Below, one piece after another: positions 17,566 through 26,406 of a stretch of DNA of 35,819 bases (the stretch's first letter is position 1; every line of letters begins with the position of its first letter). Source of the stretch: an uncultured SAR86 cluster bacterium (GTDB lineage Bacteria > Pseudomonadota > Gammaproteobacteria > Magnimaribacterales > D2472). Where the stretch lies: NCBI GenBank assembly GCA_902513515.1, contig CABXNE010000009.1, forward strand, positions 1 through 35,819. Reading direction: 5' to 3'. The notes below the pieces were generated by a model. That model was given only the letters and a program-made list of their open reading frames with translations, was not told where the DNA came from and did no database searches. A program made the translations under genes and the position numbers.

Positions 17566-20085
17566 ATGTTAAATAAAGCTATATGGACTGCTTCAAGACT
17601 GTCCTTAACAACAATTATAGCTGTAAGCTCAATGCTTTCAGTTGGTTCATTTGCACAAGATAACGAATTCGTAGAAGAAGTTGTTAGCATTGGTACTCGT
17701 GGAAAGCCTAGATCAGTATCTAGTTCACCTGTTCCAGTTGATGTATTAAGTGCCGAGGATATCAGTAAAACTGGTACTGATGATTTGCTTATGCAGCTTC
17801 AAGGCAGCGTTCCTTCTTTGAATGTGCACTTGCAGCCTATCAGTGATGCAGCAAGTATGATTCGTCCTGCTAACTTAAGAGGTTTATCAGCTGACGCTAC
17901 TTTGATTTTTACTAACGGTAAAAGACGTCATCACGCATCAGTCATAGCTTTCCAAGGTGGTGGAGTTAATGACGGTTCTCAGGGTGCTGATATTTCTGTA
18001 ATCCCAGCTATCGCTCTAAAAAGAGTAGAGGTTTTAAGAGATGGTGCTTCAGCTCAATATGGTTCAGATGCTATTGCGGGTGTAATTAACTTTGTATTAG
18101 ATGATATTTCAGAAGGTGGAAGCCTTTCATACAAAACGGGTGAGTACTCAGAAGGTGACGGCCAAACAACTACTATCGCTGGTAAATATGGTATGCCTTT
18201 GGGTCAAGATGGTTTCGTAACAACAAGTTTTCAAATCAGACAGGCTGATGACACTTCACGAAGTGTTCAAAGACCTGATGCAGCATCTCTAATTGCTGCA
18301 GGAAACTCAGCTGTTGCTAACCCAGCACAAATTTGGGGAGCTCCAAAAGTTGATGATGATGTTACTTTCTTTATGAACTCAGGTGTAACTAACAGTGATG
18401 GATCTGAGTCTTACATGTTTGGTAACTACTCTGAAAGAGATGTGGATGGTGGTTTCTATTACCGTAATCCAGATGGCAGAAGCGGGGTTTTCACAATTGG
18501 TGATTACAGAGCAGTTGGTAATGTAGATGGAACTTGTGCATATGGTACAGGTGCTTCTGGACAAGTCGACCCTTCAAATTATGCCTTAAGAGATACAATT
18601 ATGGCTGACCCAAGCTGTTTCCTAATGAACCAAATTGCTCCTGGTGGTTATACACCAAGATTCATAGGTACCATTACTGATACTTCTCTTACAGTTGGAA
18701 GAAGAGGTGATATTACAGAAGGTTTCCTAAGCGGTCATACATATGACCTAAGTGGATCAGTTGGTAGAAACGAAGCTGACTTTGGCCTTAATAATACAGT
18801 TAACCCTTCAATGGGTCCTGATACCCCACGTAATTTTTACACTGGCTCATATATTGAATTAGAAAAAGTTTTCAACTTTGACTTAACAAGACAAGTTGAT
18901 TCTATGACTATTGCTTATGGTGCTGAGTGGAGAGAAGAAACTTTTGAAGTTATCTCTGGTGAAGAATCTTCATGGAAAGCAGGTAAATATGCTCTTCAAG
19001 GCTTTAATGTAGGCTCTCATGGGTTTGCTGGATTCTCTCCAGATTCTCAAGGTGCTTTTACAAGAAGAAGTTATGGTTTATATGTTGATTTAGAGAATCA
19101 AGTTAGCGATGAATTGCTTCTTGGCGGCTCATTTAGATATGAGGACTATACAACATTTGGCGACACAAATGACTTTAAACTTAATGCAAGATACCAAGTT
19201 TCAGAAAATGTAGCATGGCGTGCTTCTACAAGTACAGGTTTCAGAGCTCCAACTCAGGGACAGGTTAACGTAGTAAATACTCAAACCACTCTTGTTGATG
19301 GGCAATTAACACAAGCTCAAACATTACCTGGTTTCAAGCTTGGTGCTGGACAGTTAAAACCTGAAGAGGCAACTAACACATCTATTGGTATTGTTTATGA
19401 TGGTGGTGACTTGTCACTCACAGCTGATTTCTTTGTAATCGAGCTTGAAGATAGGGTTGCTTTAACAAGTAATGCAGCTCCTACAGCAGCTCAGGTTGCT
19501 GCAATGGGCGCAGCTGGCATTCCTAGTCCAGAGCTAATTGGTCAAGTTAACTACTTCACAAATGACTTTGATACAGAAACAACTGGTTATGACCTTGTTG
19601 CTGTCTACAGCACTGAATTATTCGGAGCTGATGCAGATATTAGTGCAGCATGGAACCATACAGAAACAGAAGTTACAAACTCTGGAGCTGTAACAGGTGC
19701 CTCAAAAGTAAAACGTTTAGAAGAAGGTCTTCCTGAAGACAGAATGACCATTACTGTTGCTCAAACATGGAGCGATAAAGTTAGCTCATTTGTTCGTGCA
19801 AATATGTATGGTGAGTACTATGCAGTTCATGCTGACTGGTTTGGAACAGATTCAGATGCTGAATGGACTGTTGATGCTTCTGTAAGCGTTCAAGTTACTG
19901 ATCAATTCAGTATTTCAGCTGGCGTTCAAAATTTATTTGACACTGAAGCTCTTAAGATTGATGGCTCAGCTGGAGCTGTAGCTGAAGGTGTTCCTGGAAA
20001 TGTTCTTGGAGGAATCTATTATGAAACTTCTCCTTATGGCATCGAAGGCGCTTTCTGGTATGTAAAAGCTGGATACAATTTCTAA
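17566..20085 (+). CDS. TonB-dependent outer-membrane receptor
   Basis: This 839-residue protein has a signal peptide ending near S-F-A (28-30) and a TonB-box-like V-E-E-V-V-S-I-G-T-R (36-45). Its plug domain (about 45-190) contains N-L-R-G-L-S-A-D-A-T-L-I-F-T-N-G-K-R-R, R-V-E-V-L-R-D-G-A-S-A-Q-Y-G-S-D-A-I-A-G-V and similar family marks. The barrel ends in the terminal aromatic Y-N-F typical of outer-membrane proteins. The N-G-K-R-R plug type is clearly different from the first receptor, so the two are not a recent duplication. The ligand is unknown. A good ribosome binding site (AGGGAG) precedes the ATG, and the gene ends in a strong hairpin. Confidence 0.95.
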   Translation: MLNKAIWTASRLSLTTIIAVSSMLSVGSFAQDNEFVEEVVSIGTRGKPRSVSSSPVPVDVLSAEDISKTGTDDLLMQLQGSVPSLNVHLQPISDAASMIRPANLRGLSADATLIFTNGKRRHHASVIAFQGGGVNDGSQGADISVIPAIALKRVEVLRDGASAQYGSDAIAGVINFVLDDISEGGSLSYKTGEYSEGDGQTTTIAGKYGMPLGQDGFVTTSFQIRQADDTSRSVQRPDAASLIAAGNSAVANPAQIWGAPKVDDDVTFFMNSGVTNSDGSESYMFGNYSERDVDGGFYYRNPDGRSGVFTIGDYRAVGNVDGTCAYGTGASGQVDPSNYALRDTIMADPSCFLMNQIAPGGYTPRFIGTITDTSLTVGRRGDITEGFLSGHTYDLSGSVGRNEADFGLNNTVNPSMGPDTPRNFYTGSYIELEKVFNFDLTRQVDSMTIAYGAEWREETFEVISGEESSWKAGKYALQGFNVGSHGFAGFSPDSQGAFTRRSYGLYVDLENQVSDELLLGGSFRYEDYTTFGDTNDFKLNARYQVSENVAWRASTSTGFRAPTQGQVNVVNTQTTLVDGQLTQAQTLPGFKLGAGQLKPEEATNTSIGIVYDGGDLSLTADFFVIELEDRVALTSNAAPTAAQVAAMGAAGIPSPELIGQVNYFTNDFDTETTGYDLVAVYSTELFGADADISAAWNHTETEVTNSGAVTGASKVKRLEEGLPEDRMTITVAQTWSDKVSSFVRANMYGEYYAVHADWFGTDSDAEWTVDASVSVQVTDQFSISAGVQNLFDTEALKIDGSAGAVAEGVPGNVLGGIYYETSPYGIEGAFWYVKAGYNF

Positions 20086-20103
20086 GAGTTAGCTCTTGAA
20101 TTT

Positions 20104-20132
20104 AAAAGGGTGCTTATTAGCACCCTTTTTTT
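20104..20132 (+). terminator. Rho-independent terminator, probably bidirectional, after the second TonB receptor
   Basis: A 6-bp GC-rich stem (GGGTGC/GCACCC), extendable through flanking A-T pairs, has the loop TTATTA and is followed by seven T residues on the plus strand. Four T residues follow on the minus strand, so it can also end the convergent YczE-like gene. Confidence 0.9.
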
Positions 20133-20141
20133 ATATAAAAA

Positions 20142-20807
20142 TTATTTTTTGGATATTGATGCAATAGAGTAAAGCCCCACAGATACCGCTGGGCCAATTC
20201 CGAATGCGAAGATAATAGTTCCGATACCAATCGTTCCTCCCAATGACCACCCGATACTAATCACCGTTATTTCTAAGAATATCCTTACCCAAGCAATTGG
20301 AAGTTTAGTTATCCTTTGGCAACCGGTCATCAATCCATCTCTGGGTCCTGGACCTAAATTTGCGATTAAATAGATTCCACTTGCAACACCCACTATCAAA
20401 GTTCCACAAATAATTTGAACTATCTTCATAACATAATCATCTGGATGTGGAAGATAAGGTAAAGACCACTCGATTACCGCTGCAATTATAATTACATTTA
20501 ATATTGTGCCTATTCCAGCATGTTGCTTTAAGGGTATCCATAACAGCAAAACTCCAAGACTAATTAGGAAAGTAAGAGCACCAATACTTAATCCAGTTGT
20601 TAATGAAAGGCCTTCAGCTAGAACAGTCCATGGGCTCATTCCTGCAGATGCAGTAATAATTAATGATTCACCCAATCCAAATAACCCTAAACCAATACAG
20701 AGAATTAAAACCGTTAAAGGTTTGGGTGAAAAGTTTAGTGGTTTATCTGAGCTCCATTGAGTTTTAGGAACAGATTTTATTAAAAAAATTTTCATATCTA
20801 CGTTCAT
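20142..20807 (-). CDS. YczE-family integral membrane protein
   Basis: This 221-residue protein has a polar N-terminus of about 28 residues followed by five or so hydrophobic segments. The sequence G-L-G-L-F-G-L-G-E-S-L-I and the S-A-G-M-S-P-W-T-V-L stretch, plus a second N-L-G-P-G-P-R-D-G-L-M-T repeat of that motif, are the pattern of the YczE/YitT-like membrane family. The biochemical role of these proteins is not established, so no function is claimed. The start is uncertain: no clear Shine-Dalgarno precedes the ATG at 20807, and Met5 is an alternative. It converges on the second TonB receptor gene and shares its terminator. Confidence 0.75.
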   Translation of the reverse strand: MNVDMKIFLIKSVPKTQWSSDKPLNFSPKPLTVLILCIGLGLFGLGESLIITASAGMSPWTVLAEGLSLTTGLSIGALTFLISLGVLLLWIPLKQHAGIGTILNVIIIAAVIEWSLPYLPHPDDYVMKIVQIICGTLIVGVASGIYLIANLGPGPRDGLMTGCQRITKLPIAWVRIFLEITVISIGWSLGGTIGIGTIIFAFGIGPAVSVGLYSIASISKK

Positions 20808-20919
20808 TTAAGTTTAGCTAACGTTAGTTTAAGTGAAGGCTTGAAAGATTTCTGCTTTATTTATGCATTTAAGATGATAGAGTCTAGTATAAATTTGTTA
20901 ATTCTTTTTGGAGTAAATA

Positions 20920-21330
20920 ATGAAAAATTTATTAATTGTTTCTGTTTTAATTTTAAGCTTTGATATTTCAAGCATGCATCATGAAAAACCAAAGGTTGCA
21001 GCCCAAGGTATGATTTCATCTGAAGTATTTGATCTTGCTGGAGAAATGGACTTGTATGTTGAGAAGTATGAGTCTTGTGGCGCAGCTGCTGGAGCAAAAC
21101 ATTATCACCCATATGGCACATTAGTTTATGTATTAGATGGACAGACAACTAGCAATGCTTCTGGTTCATATGAGCCAGTCAGCAAAGATAATTACTGGTT
21201 TGAAAAATCTAATTGGGTGCATGGTGGAGAAGACAATAATGCCCCGGTTGTTAATGATGATCAATGTGGAAAGATGCTTATTATTAGAATAGCTAAAAAA
21301 GGGGAGTCCCCAACTGTATTTGTAGACTAA
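20920..21330 (+). CDS. Exported cupin-like protein
   Basis: This 136-residue protein has a short N-terminal hydrophobic stretch (L-L-I-V-S-V-L-I-L-S-F), probably a signal peptide, though the cleavage site is not clean. The core has a cupin-like K-H-Y-H-P-Y-G-T-L-V-Y-V-L-D-G (60-74), with His61 and His63 as metal ligands, and W-V-H-G-G (99-103) giving a third histidine. The glutamate expected four or five residues after the second histidine in motif 1 is missing. It may bind a metal or small molecule in the periplasm; the function is unknown. Two cysteines (Cys53, Cys116) could form a disulfide. The ORF ends three bases before the convergent korB gene. Confidence 0.7.
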   Translation: MKNLLIVSVLILSFDISSMHHEKPKVAAQGMISSEVFDLAGEMDLYVEKYESCGAAAGAKHYHPYGTLVYVLDGQTTSNASGSYEPVSKDNYWFEKSNWVHGGEDNNAPVVNDDQCGKMLIIRIAKKGESPTVFVD

Positions 21331-21333
21331 TTC

Positions 21334-22389
21334 TTAATTTAAGCTTGCATTAATTTTTGCAAGTTTTTTTGCGCCAGGACACAGCTCTTTTTCAGCTAAT
21401 TGATTTAGAGGCGTGTCTGAGATATTTAAAATTTCAGCGTGATCTTTAACTTCTGGATTAATGAAGAGCAGCCCAGTTAATACTTTTCCATTTTTTTCAG
21501 CTTCATTTAAGCTTTGGATTGCTTGACCTTTATCTAGCGGGTTATATTTTTTGGAGAGTTTTTCTAGAGTTAACATTGCTCCATCATGTAAAGGAACGTC
21601 AACTTTAGTACCTTCTTTGTAGGTAGTTTTAATTTCTTTACCAATTGGAACAAAATCAAGTGAAGATACAGATTCATTATGTTCCCTGATGTGATCAAAG
21701 CTTTTAGTGGAACCCAGATGGTTATTGAATGTTACACAGGGAGAAATAATATCTATAAGTGAGAAGCCTTCAAACTTCATTGCTGCCTTTAGTAGAGGCA
21801 CCAGCTGTTGTTTATCTCCTGAAAAACTTCTTCCGACAAAACCTGCGCCAAGCTGTATTGCCATAGTCGGAAGGTCAATTGGTGCAAAGACATTCTCTTC
21901 ACCGTATTTACTTTTAGACCCTTGATCATTAGTTGCTGAGAATTGACCTTTGGTGAGACCGTAAGTTCCATTATTTTCTACAATATATGTAATATTGAGC
22001 TGCCTTCTTGCTGCGTGCATGAATTGCCCAATCCCTATTGCAGCAGTGTCTCCATCTCCAGAAACACCTAGATAAAGCAAGTCTTTATTACCTAAATTAG
22101 CTCCGGTAGCAACTGATGGCATTCTTCCATGGACAGAATTGAAACCATGAGCTTGATTTAGAAAATATGAGGGTGATTTAGACGAGCAACCAATTCCTGA
22201 GAGTTTTGCAATTTGATCTGAAGATATGCTTAAATCATAACAAGCCTCAATTACTGCTGCACTAATAGAATCGTGGCCGCATCCAGCACACAAAGTTGAA
22301 ATAGTTCCTTCATAATCTCGTCTTGTTAATCCAAGTTTATTTTTTTCAAGGTTTGGGTGATGATTAACGGGCTTAACAATGTAGGTCAT
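21334..22389 (-). CDS. korB: 2-oxoacid:acceptor oxidoreductase, beta subunit (TPP and Fe-S)
   Basis: This 351-residue protein binds thiamine diphosphate through S-G-D-G-D (110-114) to N-N-G (139-141). It carries the four cysteines that hold the [4Fe-4S] cluster in this family: Cys34 and Cys37 in C-A-G-C-G-H, Cys68 in G-I-G-C-S, and Cys218 in S-P-C-V-T. With the alpha subunit it oxidatively decarboxylates a 2-oxoacid to the acyl-CoA. The R-R-Q-L-N-I-T-Y-I-V-E-N-N-G-T-Y-G-L-T-K-G-Q segment resembles 2-oxoglutarate enzymes, but substrate choice is inferred. Its start overlaps the stop of the alpha-subunit gene by four bases. Confidence 0.9.
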   Translation of the reverse strand: MTYIVKPVNHHPNLEKNKLGLTRRDYEGTISTLCAGCGHDSISAAVIEACYDLSISSDQIAKLSGIGCSSKSPSYFLNQAHGFNSVHGRMPSVATGANLGNKDLLYLGVSGDGDTAAIGIGQFMHAARRQLNITYIVENNGTYGLTKGQFSATNDQGSKSKYGEENVFAPIDLPTMAIQLGAGFVGRSFSGDKQQLVPLLKAAMKFEGFSLIDIISPCVTFNNHLGSTKSFDHIREHNESVSSLDFVPIGKEIKTTYKEGTKVDVPLHDGAMLTLEKLSKKYNPLDKGQAIQSLNEAEKNGKVLTGLLFINPEVKDHAEILNISDTPLNQLAEKELCPGAKKLAKINASLN

Positions 22390-24218
22390 TTTATTTCCTC
22401 AGCAGGCTGCGAAGTATTTTTATTTAACAGTACATCAGAAATTGATTCTGAGATAAAGTTAGCAGTAATGGGTGATCCATCGAAACATAATATTGAAATA
22501 AATTTTTCTGGATTGACATTTCCCTCTGAGACAATAAGAGTTTTCATTTGAGCGTCTCTGTTTTGCTCAACAAGAAAAATAGTTTCATGCTGATCAATAA
22601 AATCCCAGACTTCTGGACCAAAAGGAAAAGATCTTATTCTCATTGCGTCTATTGGAAAACCTGAACAGGAGAGTTGATCTAAGGACTCCTGCATAGCTGC
22701 TTCAGTGCTGCCGAAGTATATCAATCCGTTTGAACTAGCATTAGTTTCTTGTTTGAATATTGGTTTAGGTAGAAATTTATAAGCACCTTCAAATTTTTTA
22801 AGAATTCTTGAAAGATTCCTTGCATTAACTTCCCCGTCCTCAATGTATCTTGCATATTCATCATGCGAGCTTCCGCGAGTAAAGTAAGCTCCTTTTTCAG
22901 GATGAGTTCCTGGAAGTGTTCTAAATGGAATTCCATCTCCATCAACATCAAGATACCTGCCCCATGATTCCATACTATCTAGATCATCTTTAGATAAAAC
23001 CTTTCCTCTATCGAATTTTTTATTATCATCCCACTCAAATTCTGGGCATGTCCAATCATTCATTCCAATGTCCAAGTCAGACAATACAAAAATAGGAGTT
23101 TGAAGTCGGTCTGATATATCAAATGAATCAGCTGAAAACTCAAAGCATTCTTTTGGATCAGAAGGTATTAGTATCACATGCTTGGTATCCCCATGAGAAG
23201 CATATGCGCATGACAGGATATCAGATTGTTGAGTTCTTGTTGGCATGCCGGTTGAAGGGCCGCCTCTTTGAATATTAAAAATTACCACTGGTATTTCTGC
23301 AAAATAAGCCAAACCAATAAACTCTGTCATTAATGAAATTCCTGGACCGCTGGTCGCTGTAAAAGCTCTTGCCCCATTCCAATTTGCCCCAATAGCCATT
23401 CCAATTGAAGCAAGCTCATCTTCGGCTTGAACAAAGGCAAATTTATTTTTACCAGTATTTTCATCAACTCTAAGCTGATCACAATATTTTTTGTAAGATT
23501 CTGCTAGGGATGTTGATGGGGTGATAGGGTACCAAGTGCATACAGTTGCTCCGCCATATACGCAGCCCAATCCTCCCGCATTATTTCCATTAGTGAGGAT
23601 CATTCCATCTGTAAGGTTTGTTTGATTGACCTTAATTTTACAAGCATCAACTAGATGTTTTTTTGCGTATTTAAAACCAATCTCTAAGGCCTGAACATTT
23701 GGAGCAATAAGTTTTTCTTTGCCTTTAAATTGCTCTTCAATCAGCTTGATAAAAATATCTTTATTGATATTCATTAAATATGAAAGGGCGCCAACATAGA
23801 CAAGGTTTTTAAATAACAGCCTGGTCTTAGGATTGTTAAATTCATCAACACATAAAGTAGTTAAAGGAACTTCAATGATATTAATATCTTCTCGTTTGAA
23901 GTCTCTTTTCCAAGATGAGTCATACAAAAGGTATCCCCCTGGATTAATTTCAGCTACATCTTGAGCATATGATTGGGGATTCATTGCGACCATAAAATCA
24001 ATACCAGCCTTTCGCCCTAAATATCCTTTTTCGCTTGCTCTTATTTCAAACCATGTTGGTAGACCTTGTATGTTGGATGGAAAAATATTTTTAGGACTGA
24101 CAGGGATGCCCGATCTAAATATCCCTTTTGCAAACATTTGGTTCGCGCTTGCTGAACCAGAACCGTTAACATTAGCAAATTTAATTACGAACTCATTGAT
24201 CGACGAAATCTTATTCAT
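22386..24218 (-). CDS. korA: 2-oxoacid:acceptor oxidoreductase, fused gamma-alpha subunit
   Basis: This 610-residue protein has an N-terminal gamma-type domain (about 8-185) joined to the alpha domain. The alpha domain begins at about 205 with G-N-x-A-G-G-L-G and the Y-P-I-T-P-S-T-S-L-A-E motif (230-240) that contacts CoA and substrate in this family. E-D-E-L-A-S-I-G-M-A-I-G-A and S-G-P-G-I-S-L-M-x-E-F follow, as in characterised 2-oxoacid ferredoxin oxidoreductases. The gamma-alpha fusion is usual for the KorA/VorA-type enzymes of aerobes. It overlaps both flanking genes by four bases, so the three should be made in fixed ratio. Confidence 0.9.
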   Translation of the reverse strand: MNKISSINEFVIKFANVNGSGSASANQMFAKGIFRSGIPVSPKNIFPSNIQGLPTWFEIRASEKGYLGRKAGIDFMVAMNPQSYAQDVAEINPGGYLLYDSSWKRDFKREDINIIEVPLTTLCVDEFNNPKTRLLFKNLVYVGALSYLMNINKDIFIKLIEEQFKGKEKLIAPNVQALEIGFKYAKKHLVDACKIKVNQTNLTDGMILTNGNNAGGLGCVYGGATVCTWYPITPSTSLAESYKKYCDQLRVDENTGKNKFAFVQAEDELASIGMAIGANWNGARAFTATSGPGISLMTEFIGLAYFAEIPVVIFNIQRGGPSTGMPTRTQQSDILSCAYASHGDTKHVILIPSDPKECFEFSADSFDISDRLQTPIFVLSDLDIGMNDWTCPEFEWDDNKKFDRGKVLSKDDLDSMESWGRYLDVDGDGIPFRTLPGTHPEKGAYFTRGSSHDEYARYIEDGEVNARNLSRILKKFEGAYKFLPKPIFKQETNASSNGLIYFGSTEAAMQESLDQLSCSGFPIDAMRIRSFPFGPEVWDFIDQHETIFLVEQNRDAQMKTLIVSEGNVNPEKFISILCFDGSPITANFISESISDVLLNKNTSQPAEEIK

Positions 24219-26218
24219 GAGTATACCTTGGCCTCTTCATACAAGAAGGTTTGCATGTCCCAAGCGCCTGTAGGGCATCTTTCAGCGCATAAGCCACAAT
24301 GCAGGCAGACATCTTCATCTTTAAACATGGTCCTTTTGGTTGGTAAGATCTTAGAAACCAATAAATCTTGTTCAATATTTAATGCAGGAATTCTTATATT
24401 TTGTCTCACCTCATCTTCAGGACCATTAAACATGAAATTAATACAATCGGTTGGGCAAATATCTACACAAGCATCGCACTCAATGCACAAACTTTCAGAA
24501 AAAATAGTTTGAACATCGCAATTCAAACATCTTTGAGCTTCTTCCATTGCCAGATTTTCATCGAAGCCTTTTTCAACCTCTATTTTTAAGCTTTTTAGAG
24601 CAACGTCTTGATCAGCCTTTGGAACTAGAAATCTTTTTGCTTGAGAGATGTCATTATCATAAGACCACTCATGTAACCCCATCTTTTGACTAACGAGATT
24701 CGTGCCAGGCTCCGGCCTTTTATTAATATCTTCATTTTGACAAAATTTATGAATAGAAATTGCAGCTTGGTGTCCATGTGCTGCTGCCCAAATAATATTT
24801 TCTGGACCCCAAGCAGCATCCCCACCAAAAAAAACCTTCGGATGAGTAGATTGAAAGGTTGTAGGGTTTACAACCGGCATATCCCACTCTCCAAATTCTA
24901 GACCAATATCTCTTTCTATCCACTCAAAGGAATTATCTTGACCAATAGCTACTAGCACATCATCACATTCAATAATGACAGGATCATCATCGGTTGGGAC
25001 CAGCGATCGATTACCTTTTGCATCAAAGACGGCTTCAACTTTTTGAAATTCCATTCCAGTTAGTTTTCCCTCATCATGAATAAATTTTTTAGGAACATGG
25101 TTTTCAAAAATTGGAATATTTTCCTCCATAGCATCTTCAATTTCCCATTCAGATGCTTTCATTTGCGAGAAAGGGCTTCTGACAACAACCTTTACGTCTT
25201 CAGCACCTAATCTTAAAGAGGATCTACAACAATCCATTGCTGTGTTCCCACCCCCCAAAACAATTACTTTTTTTCCAATAGAATCAATATGCTCAAAGGC
25301 AATACTTGTTAAAAAATCTATACCAATATGAATATTTGCTTTTGCTTCTTTGCGACCTTCAATGTTTAAATCTTTGCCTTTTGGTGCTCCAGTCCCCACA
25401 AAGACTGCATCAAAATCTTCATGTAAAAAATTTTTAAGGCTAGTAATTTCAGAATTAAATTTTGTATTTAATCCCATATCTAGAATCTGATTAACCTCAG
25501 CATCTAAGACTTCCTCTGGTAGTCTGAATGATGGAATATTGGTTCGCATTAAGCCTCCGGCCTGAGGATCTTTTTCAAATAGCGTACATTCGTACCCCAT
25601 GACAATTAGATCTCGCGCAACAGTTAATGATGCCGGCCCACCTCCAATGAGGGCAATTTTCTTTCCATTACTGCTTGAAGGAGCTTTAGGTAATAAATCA
25701 GAAACATCATCCTTAAAATCAGCTGCGACTCTTTTGAGCCTACATATAGCAACAGGTTTCTCATGGGTTCTTGTTCTTCTACATGCAGGTTCACAAGGCC
25801 TGTCGCATGTTCGACCAAGGATTCCAGGAAATACATTTGATTCCCAATTAATCATATAGGCTTCTGTATACTCATTTTGTGAAATTTTTCTGATATATTC
25901 CGGTACAGGCGTGTGAGCAGGGCATGCATACTGACAATCAACAACTTTATGGTAATACTGAGGATCAGAGGTATCAGTTATCGGCATAAAAGTTTTCACG
26001 GAACTCTTTCCATTGGATTGTTTAAGGTTTTCTTTGGCTGCGAATATTTGGGACTTAAAACCCTCAACTACAGCTTCTCTGAGTTTTTGAGCTTCAGATA
26101 AATCATGAGTGTGTAATGAGGTTCTTAGATCAAAACCTAATTCTTTTCGAAGGTCTTTGGGAACAGCAACTTTTACCCAATAGGTATTATGTCGTTTAAA
26201 TAAGTATTTCGTATCCAT
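24215..26218 (-). CDS. korC: GltD-like NAD(P)H/FAD/Fe-S oxidoreductase with recombinase-type N-terminal domain
   Basis: This 667-residue protein has four parts. Residues 1 to about 65 resemble the N-terminal arm-binding domain of tyrosine recombinases (K-Y-L-F-K-R-x-N-T-Y-W-V-K-V-A-V-P-K). Residues 85-170 form a GltD-type Fe-S region with Cys95, Cys99, Cys138, Cys142, Cys146 and Cys159. An FAD Rossmann domain has GGGPAS at 192-197, and an NAD(P)H domain has GGGNTA at 322-327. The last ~100 residues are a two-cluster ferredoxin (C-I-E-C-D-A-C-V-D-I-C-P and C-L-H-C-G-L-C-A-E-R-C-P). It should pass electrons from the Kor subunits to NAD(P)+, as in the 2-oxoglutarate:NADP+ oxidoreductase of Azoarcus evansii, whose gamma subunit is GltD-like. 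The start is backed by GGGGAG 9 bases upstream; the internal Met78 has no good ribosome binding site. The symbol is by analogy. Confidence 0.85.
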   Translation of the reverse strand: MDTKYLFKRHNTYWVKVAVPKDLRKELGFDLRTSLHTHDLSEAQKLREAVVEGFKSQIFAAKENLKQSNGKSSVKTFMPITDTSDPQYYHKVVDCQYACPAHTPVPEYIRKISQNEYTEAYMINWESNVFPGILGRTCDRPCEPACRRTRTHEKPVAICRLKRVAADFKDDVSDLLPKAPSSSNGKKIALIGGGPASLTVARDLIVMGYECTLFEKDPQAGGLMRTNIPSFRLPEEVLDAEVNQILDMGLNTKFNSEITSLKNFLHEDFDAVFVGTGAPKGKDLNIEGRKEAKANIHIGIDFLTSIAFEHIDSIGKKVIVLGGGNTAMDCCRSSLRLGAEDVKVVVRSPFSQMKASEWEIEDAMEENIPIFENHVPKKFIHDEGKLTGMEFQKVEAVFDAKGNRSLVPTDDDPVIIECDDVLVAIGQDNSFEWIERDIGLEFGEWDMPVVNPTTFQSTHPKVFFGGDAAWGPENIIWAAAHGHQAAISIHKFCQNEDINKRPEPGTNLVSQKMGLHEWSYDNDISQAKRFLVPKADQDVALKSLKIEVEKGFDENLAMEEAQRCLNCDVQTIFSESLCIECDACVDICPTDCINFMFNGPEDEVRQNIRIPALNIEQDLLVSKILPTKRTMFKDEDVCLHCGLCAERCPTGAWDMQTFLYEEAKVYS
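26024..26218 (-). other. Recombinase arm-binding-like domain fused to the flavoprotein
   Basis: The first ~65 codons of the GltD-like gene read as Y-L-F-K-R-x-N-T-Y-W-V-K-V-A-V-P-K-D-L, then L-R-T-S-L-x-T-H-D-L-S-E-A-Q-K-L-R-E-A-V. This is the strand-strand-strand-helix pattern at the front of many phage-type integrases (a DUF6538-like domain). No recombinase catalytic domain follows. It is in frame with the enzyme and has its own strong Shine-Dalgarno. Confidence 0.75.
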
Positions 26219-26406
26219 ATAATTTGGCTCCCCTCCAAATTAGCTATAAGGTACAGGAAAAAACCTTTACTTATAGGAATATCTAGTTTTACCATATACA
26301 TATAATAGGCAATATGCAACCTAATTTTTATTTAAATGTTTATGTACCTTTAAGTCAGAAATTTTGTATGTTATAAACATAAATAAGATATATTTTTATA
26401 CAATAA

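Noticed and set aside
25985-25987. Internal Met78 as the true start of the GltD-like flavoprotein
   Set aside because: No good Shine-Dalgarno precedes it, whereas the first ATG has GGGGAG at a suitable distance and the N-terminal 65 residues form a recognisable domain.
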